A stretch of 64,000 nt of DNA from contig JADJEV010000003.1 of the NCBI GenBank assembly GCA_016708905.1, positions 682,001 through 746,000 of the forward strand, written 5' to 3'. The translations under genes and the position numbers were made by a program. The stretch comes from Candidatus Methylophosphatis roskildensis (GTDB taxonomy: Bacteria; Pseudomonadota; Gammaproteobacteria; Burkholderiales; Rhodocyclaceae). Position 1 is the first letter of the stretch; the number at the start of each line of letters is the position of its first letter. The notes under the pieces are model-generated. The model did not search any database, was not told the DNA's origin, and saw nothing but the letters and a program-made list of their open reading frames with translations. This document shows, one piece after another, positions 9,492-19,160 of the stretch.

Positions 9492-11633
9492 TCACGAAGC
9501 CTTCGCGATTTGAACAAGGTTATCTGACTGGCAACCGGCGCCACCGAGATTACAGTGTCTGGACGAAGTGGTTGAGTTCACTCCCGAGCCGCTTCGGGTC
9601 AGGCTTGGCCAATATCCCAGGTTGGCCATCGCCAATCCCTTGCTGACGTCCTCGCTCAATTCCGCCTTGCCTTCAAATGCACCACGATCGTTGAATACGC
9701 GTACGTGATCACCGCTCCTGATGCCACGTCCTTCGGCATCATCCGGATGAATAGTAACGGTCAGTTCGCCTTGCCGTCGCTGCTGAACCGGCTCATTGGC
9801 ATATTGCGTGTTCAGAAAAGCATGTGGCTTGGGAGATATCAGGCTAATAGGGAAGCGCTTAGTGAGGCCCTGATCTGCACCGGATACCTCGACTGGTGGT
9901 ATGTAGTCGGGAACAGGATTGACCGGGTCACCGGGTTGCATTTCATTGTAGCCATTGCGCCAAACAGGCACGATAAAGTTACCGCCCTCGGCCGCGCTGG
10001 CCTTGAACTCGCATTTACCAGAGGGCGTCTTGAAATTGCCTTTGGCATGTGGCGCCCGCTTGTCAGGCGTACCTACATTCAGCCGCATCCAGCCTACCTC
10101 TTTAAGCTTCTCCAGAGTGATGCCCTTCATCGCCGGTGAGTTCCAGTCATACATATTCATCAGCAACTCATCATCGCTCATGTCCCAGTAGTCATCGTGG
10201 AAGCCCATGGTCTTAGCAAGACGGCGGAACATATCAACGTTGGCAACGCATTCACCCGGCGGCTCGATGGCGGGCTGGTTGAGCATCACGTACAAATGGC
10301 CCCATGTCACCTGAAGATCATATTGTTCAGCCTGCAGGGTTGCCGGAAGGATAATGTCGGCATAACGCGCCGTGTCTGTAAGAAATATCTCGCTTACTAC
10401 CGTGAACAGATCCTCACGCTGTAGTCCTTTGACCAACTTGTTCGCGTTCTGCTGCTGAGACACCGGGTTCGAGTTATGTATGAACACGGACATGAGAGGT
10501 GGATCAAGATCCAGTTCGCCCGTGAGTGCCGCTCCTAGGTCGAGTTCGTTAACGACCCGCGTACCCGGATTGATCCAATCAGGCCGCTGAAGGAAACCAA
10601 AATTAAACGGGAACTCCCAGATAGGCATCTCGACAGCCCCGCCCCCAACATGACGCCAGGAACCGACGAGTGCTGGCAAGCAGGTCACAAGTCGGACCGC
10701 ATCCCCACCGCCGGGTGCACGCTCAAGGGCCACGCCTTCGCGAATGGCCGAAGGTTGGGCCGTGGCAAATTCGCGTGCCAATCTGCGAATATCGGCTGCC
10801 GGGATTCCCGTAATCCCCGCGACTCGTTCCGGCGAATACTGTTTGGCGCGTTCGCGCAATTCATCGAAACCGATGGTGTAATTCTTGACGTAATCGTGAT
10901 CGACCAGATCTTCCGCGATAATCACATTCATCATGCCCAGCGCGAGGGCGCCATCTGTTCCCGGTCTTATCTGGATGTGCCAGTCCGCCTGCTTGGCTGT
11001 GCGCGTGCGTATTGGGTCAATCACCACGATCTTCGCGCCGTTCTTTCTTGCCTTGAGGATGAAAGGCCAGGCATGCAGGTTGGTACTCATCATATTCATC
11101 GCCCAGACGATGATGTACTTCGAATAGGCGAGGCTTTCTACATCGAGGCCGCCCGTAGGACCTACCGTCATGATCCAGGCAGTGGAGGAACCCGACTCAC
11201 AGTAGCACTTTTCACCTATGGTAGCGCCAAGGCGGTTAAAGAAGGCGTCACCGCTGGTCAATCCGTTCAGTGTTCCCTGATTCCCCAGGTAGCAGTGATT
11301 CATGATGGCCTGAGAGCCGTACTTGTCGATAATGCCTGCCCAGCGCTCCTTGATCTCAGCAAGCGCTTCGTCATAGGTGATCTGCTCGAACTTTCCACTG
11401 CCTTTCGGGCCGGCACGCTTCATGGGATGCAACAGCCGGTCGGGATTGTAGTGATGCTCTGCATAATTCTTGAGCTTGACGCACAGCCCGCCGCGGGTCA
11501 TCGGGTGGTCGGGATCGCCCGTGACCTCAACCAGTCTTCCGTCCTCGACGTGATACAGGAAAGCGCACGTGTCAGGGCAATCCTGCGGGCAGGCGCCTCT
11601 TACGACTTCGATTTCACTGGTGTGAGTGGCCAT
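9492..11633 (-). CDS. Molybdopterin-dependent oxidoreductase (DMSO reductase family)
   Basis: A 713-residue catalytic subunit. The start at 11633 has GGAG seven bases upstream. N-terminal cysteines C15, C19, C23 and C51 are spaced like the [4Fe-4S] site of this family. They are followed by hallmark stretches for binding the two pterin cofactors (NMMSTNLHAWPF, VVIDPIRTRTAKQADWHI, RPGTDGALALGMM) and a C-terminal molydopterin-dinucleotide binding domain (VTIHPDDAEGRGI, DHVRVFNDRG). No twin-arginine signal is seen, and no electron-transfer or membrane-anchor subunit gene lies beside it, so it probably works in the cytoplasm with an unknown redox partner. Codon usage is noticeably less GC-rich than in its neighbours, suggesting separate acquisition. 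The substrate cannot be told. Confidence 0.88.
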   Translation of the reverse strand: MATHTSEIEVVRGACPQDCPDTCAFLYHVEDGRLVEVTGDPDHPMTRGGLCVKLKNYAEHHYNPDRLLHPMKRAGPKGSGKFEQITYDEALAEIKERWAGIIDKYGSQAIMNHCYLGNQGTLNGLTSGDAFFNRLGATIGEKCYCESGSSTAWIMTVGPTGGLDVESLAYSKYIIVWAMNMMSTNLHAWPFILKARKNGAKIVVIDPIRTRTAKQADWHIQIRPGTDGALALGMMNVIIAEDLVDHDYVKNYTIGFDELRERAKQYSPERVAGITGIPAADIRRLAREFATAQPSAIREGVALERAPGGGDAVRLVTCLPALVGSWRHVGGGAVEMPIWEFPFNFGFLQRPDWINPGTRVVNELDLGAALTGELDLDPPLMSVFIHNSNPVSQQQNANKLVKGLQREDLFTVVSEIFLTDTARYADIILPATLQAEQYDLQVTWGHLYVMLNQPAIEPPGECVANVDMFRRLAKTMGFHDDYWDMSDDELLMNMYDWNSPAMKGITLEKLKEVGWMRLNVGTPDKRAPHAKGNFKTPSGKCEFKASAAEGGNFIVPVWRNGYNEMQPGDPVNPVPDYIPPVEVSGADQGLTKRFPISLISPKPHAFLNTQYANEPVQQRRQGELTVTIHPDDAEGRGIRSGDHVRVFNDRGAFEGKAELSEDVSKGLAMANLGYWPSLTRSGSGVNSTTSSRHCNLGGAGCQSDNLVQIAKAS

Positions 11634-12095
11634 GATAGGTCTCCAAAAAGTCCATTCACCCAATTACCGGATTCCTGGACAGGGTCTATGGCTGTTGGAA
11701 TGTCTGAGCTGGTGCAAGGGCGTCGAATCCAGGGCAATGACATTCCATATTAGCGCGCAGACTTGGCAGCGCAACAAATATCTTTCTCGTGTTGTCAGGG
11801 GTGATTCGGTTGAAGCAATAGCCATGTTAACGTCGTGTCCTTAAGCCCCCCGTCAAGCGCACAGTTGGAAAGTACAGTTGTCAGCGTACTGCGTTTGGCC
11901 CCTACCTATCTAAAGGATAGGAAGCTCAAGGCCACTTTTGCGGTATGTCTTGCGTTTCAGTCGTGGTCAATCTTGAAAGTAGTGCTGAAGGATCTTGAAA
12001 ACCCGCCCCGGCATGCCCGTTATCTATGCCTGTGGCCGCCCAGGTGGCCACAGGCACGAGTCGCCGCCGACGAGCAAGTCTGTTCGTCTTGTGTC
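11634..12095. other. Gap upstream of the oxidoreductase
   Basis: AT-richer DNA than the surroundings. It should contain the promoter of the oxidoreductase gene (leftward), but no clear -10/-35 pair was chosen. No gene could be supported. Confidence 0.35.
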
Positions 12096-12844
12096 CTACC
12101 ACGCGATGCGCTAATCAAACTCGTAGTCCGGCATGGGTTGCGCTTGCGGATCGATTCCGTCCGATCCACCGTCATGCATCTCCCACAACGGCGGCCCCCG
12201 CGCCGGCATCAGACGCGGCGGTGACGTCGGCTCGCCCAGGTGACCGAGAATCTCCCGGATCACCGGCCCCTCGGTGATGAAGGCGATGATCCGCATCTCG
12301 CCACCGCACTTGGGACACAGCAGGGGCAACACCTCGTAGATGCGCGCCAGCAGTAGCGCCCAGACGTAGCGAGCCGCTTTGCGATGCAGTGGAAGTGCAC
12401 ATGCGCATTGAGCAGCGCACCAAAGCGGTGGGCGAAGGCCACGGCGCCGATGCGGGCGGCCGCACCCGCCCCGGCGCTGCGCCGGCGCAAGCCCTGCTCC
12501 ACTGCGCAGAGGAACATGTGCAGCGCCAGGGTCTCAACAGCCGGATCGTTTTGCAGGAAGTAGCGCAGGCGTTTGGGCACCGACAACACCCATTGGCGCA
12601 CCGGCAGACGAGGGATGACGTGATCGGCGAGATGGGCGGCCGTTTCAACCATGCGCCGGGCGTTGCAGGCCGGACACACGCCACGGCCCTTGCACGAGTC
12701 GGCGATGAGGAAGTCGTGGCCGCACGCTGCGCACCGGGCACGGGCAAAACCGTGGGCAAGGATTCGAGGGGCCCCGCTTCGGCGGGGACCGACGGCGAAG
12801 CGAGTGCTGCCCAGCCACCGGCACACCCACGTTCGCGTTACCAC
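12096..12844 (-). pseudogene. IS91-family transposase remnant with internal deletion
   Basis: Two matching pieces in different frames are visible on the minus strand. The front piece has a zinc-binding region (RCAACGHDF then GVCPACNARRM), VLSVPKRLRYFL and the metal-binding HUH motif as HVHFHC. The tail piece has LPLLCPKCGGEMRIIAFI and the typical ending PDYEFD, where the expected Gln codon has become a stop (TAG), followed in frame by RIAW. The central part with the catalytic tyrosines is gone: the join occurs a few codons after HVHFHC. IS91 elements move by rolling-circle replication; this copy cannot. The same ending, with its Gln codon intact, occurs at 42315-42407. Confidence 0.8.
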
Positions 12845-12925
12845 TACGTCTTGCAGAGGCGGCCGCGCTGATCCCGCCCCCCGCGGCAGTTGAAGTGGAC
12901 GGTCAACTGCCGACGCCTGAGCTCA

Positions 12926-12961
12926 AGCCCCAGGTCCGCCTTCAAAGCGGGGCCTGGGGCT
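12926..12961 (-). terminator. Hairpin after the cytochrome peroxidase gene
   Basis: Arms 12926-12939 and 12947-12961 pair almost fully (GC-rich, starting AGCCCCAGG) with a 7-base loop. It lies about 40 bases past the stop of the leftward peroxidase gene. The T-run is poor, so termination may be weak. Confidence 0.45.
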
Positions 12962-13000
12962 CGCGAGAAACGCGCTCAGTCTACCGGTTGAGCGTCTGGC

Positions 13001-15202
13001 TCATGGCGTGCCCTGTCCCGAGATAAACTGGAGCGTGTAGCTCACCGGGCCAGCGAAGGGCTTCCGCTTGAAGAGCAGGTTCTCGGCAATGCTCTGGCCA
13101 GGCAGGAGGATCCCATTGGGCAGGAACACGCGGATGTAAGGATCGCCGGCACCCGTGGTCCCGCTGGCGTTCACCAGCCGAGCCTGGCCAGAGAGACCTT
13201 TCACAACGATCAGGAGGTGGGTGTCCATGATCGACGAACTGTCGTTGGTGATCTGGTATTCATCCTTCTGTCGCCGGCCGCCGCTATCGCTATTCGAGCT
13301 GCTCATCTCGCCGTAATCGTGCTCATGTCGGCGCTCTCGCCAATCGCTCGGCACGGCTCGCAGCTGCGAGGTCACGTCCAGGAACTCGAGCCCCTGATCG
13401 CGCCGCGAGAGCGCGTCGTTGTTGTCGATCGCCAGGCCGCTGAGCACAAGGCCGTCCTTGGCGCCCAGCGCGGCGAGGTCCGGACGGTAGACCGAATACG
13501 CCAGGTCCTTTGGGTCCGGCTGGAACAGGCGCGTCGACGAATTCGGGTCGTACTTGGAGAACGCCGGATCGAAGAGGCCGTTCTCAACGAAGTCCGTCAG
13601 GGCATCGACTTCACGTTCGTTCAGGCCGAGGCCGCGCGGAGAACCCTGTCCGCGGGGATGCGTGAAGCGTGCGTCCAGCGTGGGGGCGGCGCCGGCCGTG
13701 GGATCCTGCGGCACGCCAGCGTTGAAGTACTGCACCACGTCCCGGACCGTCGCGAACGAACCATTGTGGAAGAAGGTGCGGGCTTCCTTGAGTTGCCGCA
13801 GCGTCAGGGATCGGAACTTGAAGGCGTCGCCGGCCTTCATCGTGATCTCCTGTCTGCCCGTGTCGTGGTAGTTCGGATCGTTTCGCGCCAGCCTGTTCAG
13901 GGCCTGAACCGGATGGTCGCCAATCCCGACGTTGATGAAGTTCTCTTCTACGAACTGACCGACTCCGGCAACATCCGGGTCGTTCTGCTGCTTATTGAGC
14001 ATCGGTCCGCTGTGGCAAGCGACGCAACCCGCCCCGCCCGCCGCAGCCGGCGTGAAGAACAGCTTGGCGCCGCGGATTTGCTGTTCGCTCAGTGCGCGGT
14101 TGTTGCCCGCCAGGAAGCGATCAAAAGGCGTATTTCGAGTGACGGTGGTCCGCAGGAAGGTCGCCGTGGCCCGGAAGACGGTCTGATCGTTGATGAGGAC
14201 ATCCATGTCGTTGGTGACGGCCTCTTCTGGAAACGCGTCGCGGAAGAGCTTGACGAAGGCGGGGATGTTCTGCAGTACCGCCGACTGGGCCCCCAGCATC
14301 CGGTGCGCGTCCAGCAGCAGCAGCGTCAGGTTCTCCTGAGCCGGGTCGCCGAAGGGATTGAGAGCACCCGGCTTGGAGTCGGGCTCGCCGGCGAACCCGC
14401 CCAGCAGAAGACGGTTGTTGAATGCGAACCCGATCATGCCTGGTGACTGTCGCCCTACGCTGTCCAGCGCATCGAGTCGGCCGGTTGCCAGCAGTTCTAT
14501 GGGTGTCGGGTCCCTCCGGCCCCTGGCTGGCGTGGCCACCTCGATATGACCCGGAAGTGGGGGCACGAGGTAGATGTCCGTCAGCGTGGGCAGAGCGTCC
14601 ACCAGCGCGTCACCCGGAAAGAGGGGGGCCTGCCGGAGGATCGGCAGGTCGGACCGGGCCCGTCGGCGGACGATGAAATTCCCCTTCTCGTCCGTGTAGC
14701 CACGCCCCTCACCGCCCACGGAGAAGTTCAATACTGCGCCGGCCTTGCCGGCCGCCTCGCCGAGGTGGCAACTGCCGCAGGAGCCGGTCTGCTTCGTGGC
14801 CAGTACGCCACCATAGGCCGGGTCGATTCGGGCCGTCCGTATTGGGTCGTGGAAGAGCAGCTTCCCAAGGTAGCGTTTCTCCTCGGTCGTCTTGTAGCGC
14901 GGATTCACGGTGCCGTCGGCTTGCCGCGGTAGCGGGATCGACGCATCGTCGGGTGGGACCATCAACTTGTGAATCCCGCCGATCTGCTGGTCGATGAACC
15001 ACCGCAACTGCGTGGGACCGTTGCCACGATCGCCATGCTGGCGATCACCGTTATCGGCGGCGACTGCGCTGCACAACAGGGAGACGGTCAGTGCCCCGGC
15101 CACCTTCACCCAGGGCAGATACCGATCGACCGGCCTGGATCTCGAAGTATCTCCCGATCGACCAGCGGCTTCTGCGACTCGCCATTTCGGTTCGTTTCCC
15201 AT
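13001..15202 (-). CDS. Di-haem cytochrome c peroxidase / MauG-family protein
   Basis: A 733-residue periplasmic protein. The start at 15202 has GGAG eight bases upstream. A signal peptide with a long n-region is seen (hydrophobic VAGALTVSLLCSAVA, cleavage near residue 49). Two c-type haem sites are present, CGSCH at 142-146 and CVACH at 393-397, plus the conserved peroxidase-family segments FKFRSLTLRQL, TFFHNGSF and VRDVVQYFN. Family members reduce hydrogen peroxide with electrons from small cytochromes or oxidise protein or organic substrates. At more than 700 residues it is about twice the size of classical CcpA; the extra length lies between the haems and in a beta-rich C-terminal region (GDPYIRVFLPNGILL) that may be an added binding domain. 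Confidence 0.88.
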   Translation of the reverse strand: MGNEPKWRVAEAAGRSGDTSRSRPVDRYLPWVKVAGALTVSLLCSAVAADNGDRQHGDRGNGPTQLRWFIDQQIGGIHKLMVPPDDASIPLPRQADGTVNPRYKTTEEKRYLGKLLFHDPIRTARIDPAYGGVLATKQTGSCGSCHLGEAAGKAGAVLNFSVGGEGRGYTDEKGNFIVRRRARSDLPILRQAPLFPGDALVDALPTLTDIYLVPPLPGHIEVATPARGRRDPTPIELLATGRLDALDSVGRQSPGMIGFAFNNRLLLGGFAGEPDSKPGALNPFGDPAQENLTLLLLDAHRMLGAQSAVLQNIPAFVKLFRDAFPEEAVTNDMDVLINDQTVFRATATFLRTTVTRNTPFDRFLAGNNRALSEQQIRGAKLFFTPAAAGGAGCVACHSGPMLNKQQNDPDVAGVGQFVEENFINVGIGDHPVQALNRLARNDPNYHDTGRQEITMKAGDAFKFRSLTLRQLKEARTFFHNGSFATVRDVVQYFNAGVPQDPTAGAAPTLDARFTHPRGQGSPRGLGLNEREVDALTDFVENGLFDPAFSKYDPNSSTRLFQPDPKDLAYSVYRPDLAALGAKDGLVLSGLAIDNNDALSRRDQGLEFLDVTSQLRAVPSDWRERRHEHDYGEMSSSNSDSGGRRQKDEYQITNDSSSIMDTHLLIVVKGLSGQARLVNASGTTGAGDPYIRVFLPNGILLPGQSIAENLLFKRKPFAGPVSYTLQFISGQGTP

Positions 15203-15630
15203 GTTCGTGGCTCCAGAAGTTAAGGGTGTGGGCGCAGGGAGCGCGCCCATCGCCGACCGTACTGGTGGAGGGTGAGCCTGACTTCCCAGCGTTGTAATGC
15301 GAGCTGACTTCAACTCACGACAGCGTTGCAAGATGACGTGATCATTCCCCCAAACTTTCGGGAGATGCCCGACCACACGTCGATCCGTCGAGCGCAGCTA
15401 GCATATGCAACAATATGGAAGGCAAATCTCACGGCTTCATCACGACTTTGTGACGAATCGGTACCCAAGCAAGGCGGCAAAAGTGCGCTGGGCCGCCAGC
15501 TCAGTCGCTGGCCGAACACGGACCTCGATGCGGGCGCCCGGAGTGATCAAGGACAGGAAATCCCAAGCCACTTCGGCAGTACTTGGGACCGTGGCAGGCG
15601 TTGTCCGGCAACTGCATGTCGGCGGCGCGT
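15203..15630. other. Upstream region of the peroxidase gene
   Basis: Non-coding as far as can be seen. It must hold the leftward promoter of the peroxidase gene. No motif was identified with confidence. Confidence 0.3.
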
Positions 15631-15687
15631 GATAACTCGTAGAGGTAAGCCTCCGCCAGAGCGGGGGCCTTACCTCTACGAGTTATC
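15631..15687. repeat. Second palindrome related to the one at 4174-4226
   Basis: Arms 15631-15656 and 15661-15687 pair with one single-base bulge and one mismatch around a CAGA loop. Both palindromes contain CTC, one variable base, then TAGAGGTAAG and a CCTCCG-like block, in both arms. The two copies bracket 11.4 kb that includes the helicase pair and the cargo genes. Confidence 0.75.
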
Positions 15688-15963
15688 TACACGATGTCGC
15701 ATTTCATGAAAGCGGTGGGTTGCGCGCCCTTAACAAGCCGGCGTCGGCTCTGGGGAGGATGGTGTAGCTGCAATCGGTCGGCAGCACAAATTCAAGGTCG
15801 ATGGAAGCGGCCAACCATTAGCCGGCTGAGCTGGCGTCCGCCAGTTTGCCGGAGCCGGCGACAGCAGTGCCTCAGTTAGCTGCCATTCGACCCCGGATTC
15901 GTCGAACGACTGTTGAGGGTCGCTTCCTGCCAGACAGGATCGATGATCCAATGAGTCCGTTTG

Positions 15964-16197
15964 CTACCAGACAGTTGCCAATCGGTGCGTGTGGGCTCTG
16001 CAATCCTCGCACTTGATGCCGATGCCCGTTGTTTGCAGCGGCCTGCCGCAACGACTCGCCGCACAGACATTGCTTCGCCGGAGTGCCCGCACATCCGGGC
16101 TCCTTGACACCAGTCTGGCCTGTCGGTATTCGCGCCCGCCTCTCTGAAGTTCTCGCCGTTCGCCAGGCGGCAAATCCCGCCACTTGAAGCCGCGCAT
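15964..16197 (-). CDS. Small putative zinc-ribbon protein
   Basis: A 77-residue frame. The C-terminal part has CAASRC, ten residues, then KCEDC, a plausible four-Cys zinc site; the N-terminal half is strongly basic (ERRELQRGGREYRQARLV). It is divergent from the next gene, sharing an upstream region of about 50 bases. AGGA lies directly before the ATG, which is too close for a good ribosome-binding site, so this is only a candidate. Nothing else is recognisable between 15688 and 16249. Confidence 0.4.
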   Translation of the reverse strand: MRGFKWRDLPPGERRELQRGGREYRQARLVSRSPDVRALRRSNVCAASRCGRPLQTTGIGIKCEDCRAHTHRLATVW

Positions 16198-16249
16198 TCC
16201 TGCGGGATCATGAATTTGCGACTCTTCGCAATTCACGGGAGCAAAGCTC

Positions 16250-17719
16250 ATGACATCAGCGCTGATGAAGACGGACCCGGCAGGCCTGCCGGCACTGCCC
16301 AGCGTACTGGGCGACAAACGGTATTCGTGTCAAACCGGCGGCAAGGTCAGGCCGGGCATCAAGGTGCTGACCAAGGCGGCACAGAAGATCGAGGCCGCCC
16401 GCCGGCTCTATGACGAAGGTGTCGAGGCCGGGCAATCGTTCGACGACATCGAGGCCCGGATCCGGGCGGCGGTGCCCAACCTCGATCGCTCACCGCTGAC
16501 ACCGCGCAACGTCCCGTACTTCACAGTACGCGGGAGCGACTTCGCCATGCCCGAGATCGCCAGACAGATCATGTCGAAGTACGCCGAAGACCGGGGCGAC
16601 GGCATCCTGCGGCTCTACCGCTTTCCGGTCGTCTTCGCATCCGACAGCCTGCTCGACGTGATGCCGCACAAACTCGAAGCCTACGGCTCGGGGTCGATCA
16701 AGTTCTGGTCCGACTTCTCGGCCGACGGGAGCGAGCGCTACTGCATGACCTTCGCGCCGGTGCGCAAGGCCAGTTCCGGCCGGGCCATCCGGGTATTCGG
16801 CGGGCGCAAACGCCAGCTGCGCGAGGCCAACGAAGGCCGCTGCGATCCGGAGAACTGTCCCGAGTACCAGAACCGCCAATGCAACGTCAAAGGCCGGATC
16901 ATCTTCTACATCCCGGGCATCACCCGCGTCGCCCCCCTCGAACTGCCGACCAACAGCCTGTATGGCCTCGACGCGGTACGGGAGACGCTGCGACAGATCG
17001 CGGCAATGCGGGGCGGGCGCTTCTCCGGATTTCTGCACGGGCAGGAGGCCTTCTGGCTCACCAAGAAGCTGGCCGAGGTGCCCCACATCGACGAGGAAGG
17101 GCGGGCGGTGCGGGTCGAGCAGTGGATCATCGGTCTCGAAGTGATGATCGATCCCACGCGACTGCTCGGCGCGCCGCAGGAACAGAGCCTGGCCGATGGC
17201 GAGCGCGCGGCAAGCATTCTCACCGGCACTGCGGAACGGATCGATGACGGACCGGGCCCGGCACGGGTGTCCGAATTCGCGAGTGAAGTCCAGACGGATG
17301 CCGGTCCTGTGGTCCTGGACGGGCACGCCGCGACCGTGGCCCCTGAAGGCGACGATGGCAACCGGGAGGCCGGTGCGCCGATCGAGCACGATGCTCCGGC
17401 TCGCAACACGCCGCAGGCACCCGTCCGGACGCCCCAGCAGGCCGCGCCAGCCAAGCCGGCAAGCCCGGCACCGGCCCCACGGCCGCCCAACGGGACCGCG
17501 ACATCGGCCACCGACGGCGTGACGGACGTAACCCGTCAGGCGATTGCCATCGGCATCGATCCGGAGAAGTTCGTCGAGTTCGCCAACAAGCGCTGGGGCG
17601 CCGGCTGGTCGAAGAATCCCAACGGGTTGAAGCGGGCCGGCGAGGAGCTGGAATCGTACCGCGGCGATCCGGCGGCGCTGATCGAGCGGATCAACGCGGA
17701 ACTCACCGTGTTCTCGTAG
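16250..17719 (+). CDS. Protein resembling phage recombination directionality factor ('hydrolase or metal-binding protein')
   Basis: A 489-residue protein; GGGAG precedes the ATG by eight bases. The first 330 residues form a conserved-looking globular region with a Cys cluster (C165, C198, C203, C211) suited to a metal, in the segment RCDPENCPEYQNRQC, followed by GRIIFYIPGITRVAPLELPTNS. The rest is a Pro/Ala-rich linker (about 360-430) and a small C-terminal helical piece. This order fits proteins of mobile elements often named 'hydrolase or metal-binding protein' and linked to Gp3-like recombination directionality factors of serine-integrase phages; that link is from memory. It is first in an operon with an SbcD-like and an SbcC-like gene (9-base gap to the next start). 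Confidence 0.6.
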   Translation: MTSALMKTDPAGLPALPSVLGDKRYSCQTGGKVRPGIKVLTKAAQKIEAARRLYDEGVEAGQSFDDIEARIRAAVPNLDRSPLTPRNVPYFTVRGSDFAMPEIARQIMSKYAEDRGDGILRLYRFPVVFASDSLLDVMPHKLEAYGSGSIKFWSDFSADGSERYCMTFAPVRKASSGRAIRVFGGRKRQLREANEGRCDPENCPEYQNRQCNVKGRIIFYIPGITRVAPLELPTNSLYGLDAVRETLRQIAAMRGGRFSGFLHGQEAFWLTKKLAEVPHIDEEGRAVRVEQWIIGLEVMIDPTRLLGAPQEQSLADGERAASILTGTAERIDDGPGPARVSEFASEVQTDAGPVVLDGHAATVAPEGDDGNREAGAPIEHDAPARNTPQAPVRTPQQAAPAKPASPAPAPRPPNGTATSATDGVTDVTRQAIAIGIDPEKFVEFANKRWGAGWSKNPNGLKRAGEELESYRGDPAALIERINAELTVFS

Positions 17720-17728
17720 GAGGTCTTG

Positions 17729-19060
17729 ATGACGATTCAATCAACCGTGCGGGTCTGCCAGATGAGCGACCTGCACTACTCGGGAAAGAACCTCGCCGAG
17801 TCGGAGCGCTGCTTTGCCTTCGCGGTCGATCGGGCGATCGCGGCCGGCCCGGACTGCGTGGTCATCAGCGGGGACTCGACCGACCATGCGCTCGATGCGC
17901 ACGCGCCGGCCTTCGCGGCCCTGGCGCGCAATCTCCGACGCCTGGCCGATCATTGCCCGGTCCTCATGCTGCAGGGGACGTTCAGCCACGAGCCGCCCGG
18001 CACCCTCGCGGTGTTCGGCCTGCTCGGCGGTCGTTACCCGGTCATGGTGGCCGATCGGATCAAGCAGGTGGCCTTGCTCCCTAGCGGCACTTGGGCCGAA
18101 TCAGACGGATGGCGATTCGACGGAATTCCCGACGGCACACGACTGCTCGTCTCGTGCATTCCCACGGTCAACAAGGGTGCCGTCGCCGCCGTTGTCGGGG
18201 CCACCCAGGCGGCCGAAGCGCTGGGCGCGGAGATGGCCAACCTGTTGCGCGCCCTTGCACCGGGGCACCGGGACGCGCGTGCCAGTGGTATCCCGACCGC
18301 CGTCGTATCGCACGGCACCGTCAGCGGCTGCACCACTGAACACGGCGTGCCGATGGCTGGCCTCGATCATGAGTTCACCACCGGTTCGCTGTTCGCAGCC
18401 GAGACCTCGGCGGTGATGCTCGGGCACATCCATCGTCACCAGATATGGGAGAGCGGTCACCGCCTGATTGCCTACGCCGGCTCGATCGGACGCTTCCACT
18501 ACGGCGAGGAAGGCGACAAGGGGATGCTGATGTGGGAGGTCGGGCCGGAGGGCGCGTCCGCAGTGCTCGATCCGACCCCGGCGCGAAGGACGATCGAGGT
18601 CTCGTTCGCCGGTGCGCCCGATCTGGATGAGCTGCGTGCAATCGCCGCAGATGCCCAGGGCGCCTTCGTCAAGGTGCGCTGGGAGATCGGTGAGGAAGAA
18701 CGGGCGAGCGTGGATCGTGCCGCGATCGAAGCGGCGCTGACCGGGGCGGCCGAAGTGAAGCTCGAAGGGCGGATCGTTCCCGTGGTGCGATCACGGGCAG
18801 CGGGCATCTCCAAGGCGGGGACGCTGCACGACAAGCTGCAGCAGTGGGCATCGGTCGTCGGTGCCGACCCTGCGCCGCTGTCAGCGACGTTGGCGAAACT
18901 CGAATCGGGTACGCCGGAAGCCATCGCCGCCGCGATCCTCGCCACGGCAGCACCCTTGCCGGAAACCCTTTCAGCGGCGCAAGCGAGCGTGGCGGCTGTG
19001 CCGGTGCCAGCCGTGCCGGGACCAGAACCTGAGTCGGAACTGCGCGACCTGTTCGGTTGA
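17729..19060 (+). CDS. sbcD-like: SbcD-like calcineurin-type phosphoesterase/nuclease
   Basis: A 443-residue protein; AGGAGG lies five bases before the ATG at 17729. Metallophosphoesterase motifs are DLHYSG (residues 14-19, standing for DxH), GDSTD, SHGTVSG and GHIHRH. The usual GNHD motif is replaced by GTFSHE, which removes two residues normally binding metal and acting as acid, so the activity may be reduced or altered. The C-terminal 150 residues (ARRTIEVSFAG onward) match a cap-like domain that in SbcD contacts the SbcC coiled coil. The next gene encodes an SbcC-like ATPase, so the two likely formed a Mre11-Rad50-type complex acting on DNA ends or hairpins. Confidence 0.82.
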   Translation: MTIQSTVRVCQMSDLHYSGKNLAESERCFAFAVDRAIAAGPDCVVISGDSTDHALDAHAPAFAALARNLRRLADHCPVLMLQGTFSHEPPGTLAVFGLLGGRYPVMVADRIKQVALLPSGTWAESDGWRFDGIPDGTRLLVSCIPTVNKGAVAAVVGATQAAEALGAEMANLLRALAPGHRDARASGIPTAVVSHGTVSGCTTEHGVPMAGLDHEFTTGSLFAAETSAVMLGHIHRHQIWESGHRLIAYAGSIGRFHYGEEGDKGMLMWEVGPEGASAVLDPTPARRTIEVSFAGAPDLDELRAIAADAQGAFVKVRWEIGEEERASVDRAAIEAALTGAAEVKLEGRIVPVVRSRAAGISKAGTLHDKLQQWASVVGADPAPLSATLAKLESGTPEAIAAAILATAAPLPETLSAAQASVAAVPVPAVPGPEPESELRDLFG

Positions 19061-19160
19061 TGCGCAATGCGTATCGGACACACTGGACGTAACGACAAGT
19101 ACGGTGCAACCGCACTGGCCTTGCATGAACATGAGCGATCAATAGGGGAGGGCATAGGCG

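Noticed and set aside
10650..11753. 367-codon plus-strand frame
   Set aside because: It is opposite the molybdopterin oxidoreductase and has no family features.
13217..14446. 409-codon plus-strand frame
   Set aside because: It is opposite the di-haem peroxidase, whose CxxCH motifs fix the coding strand.
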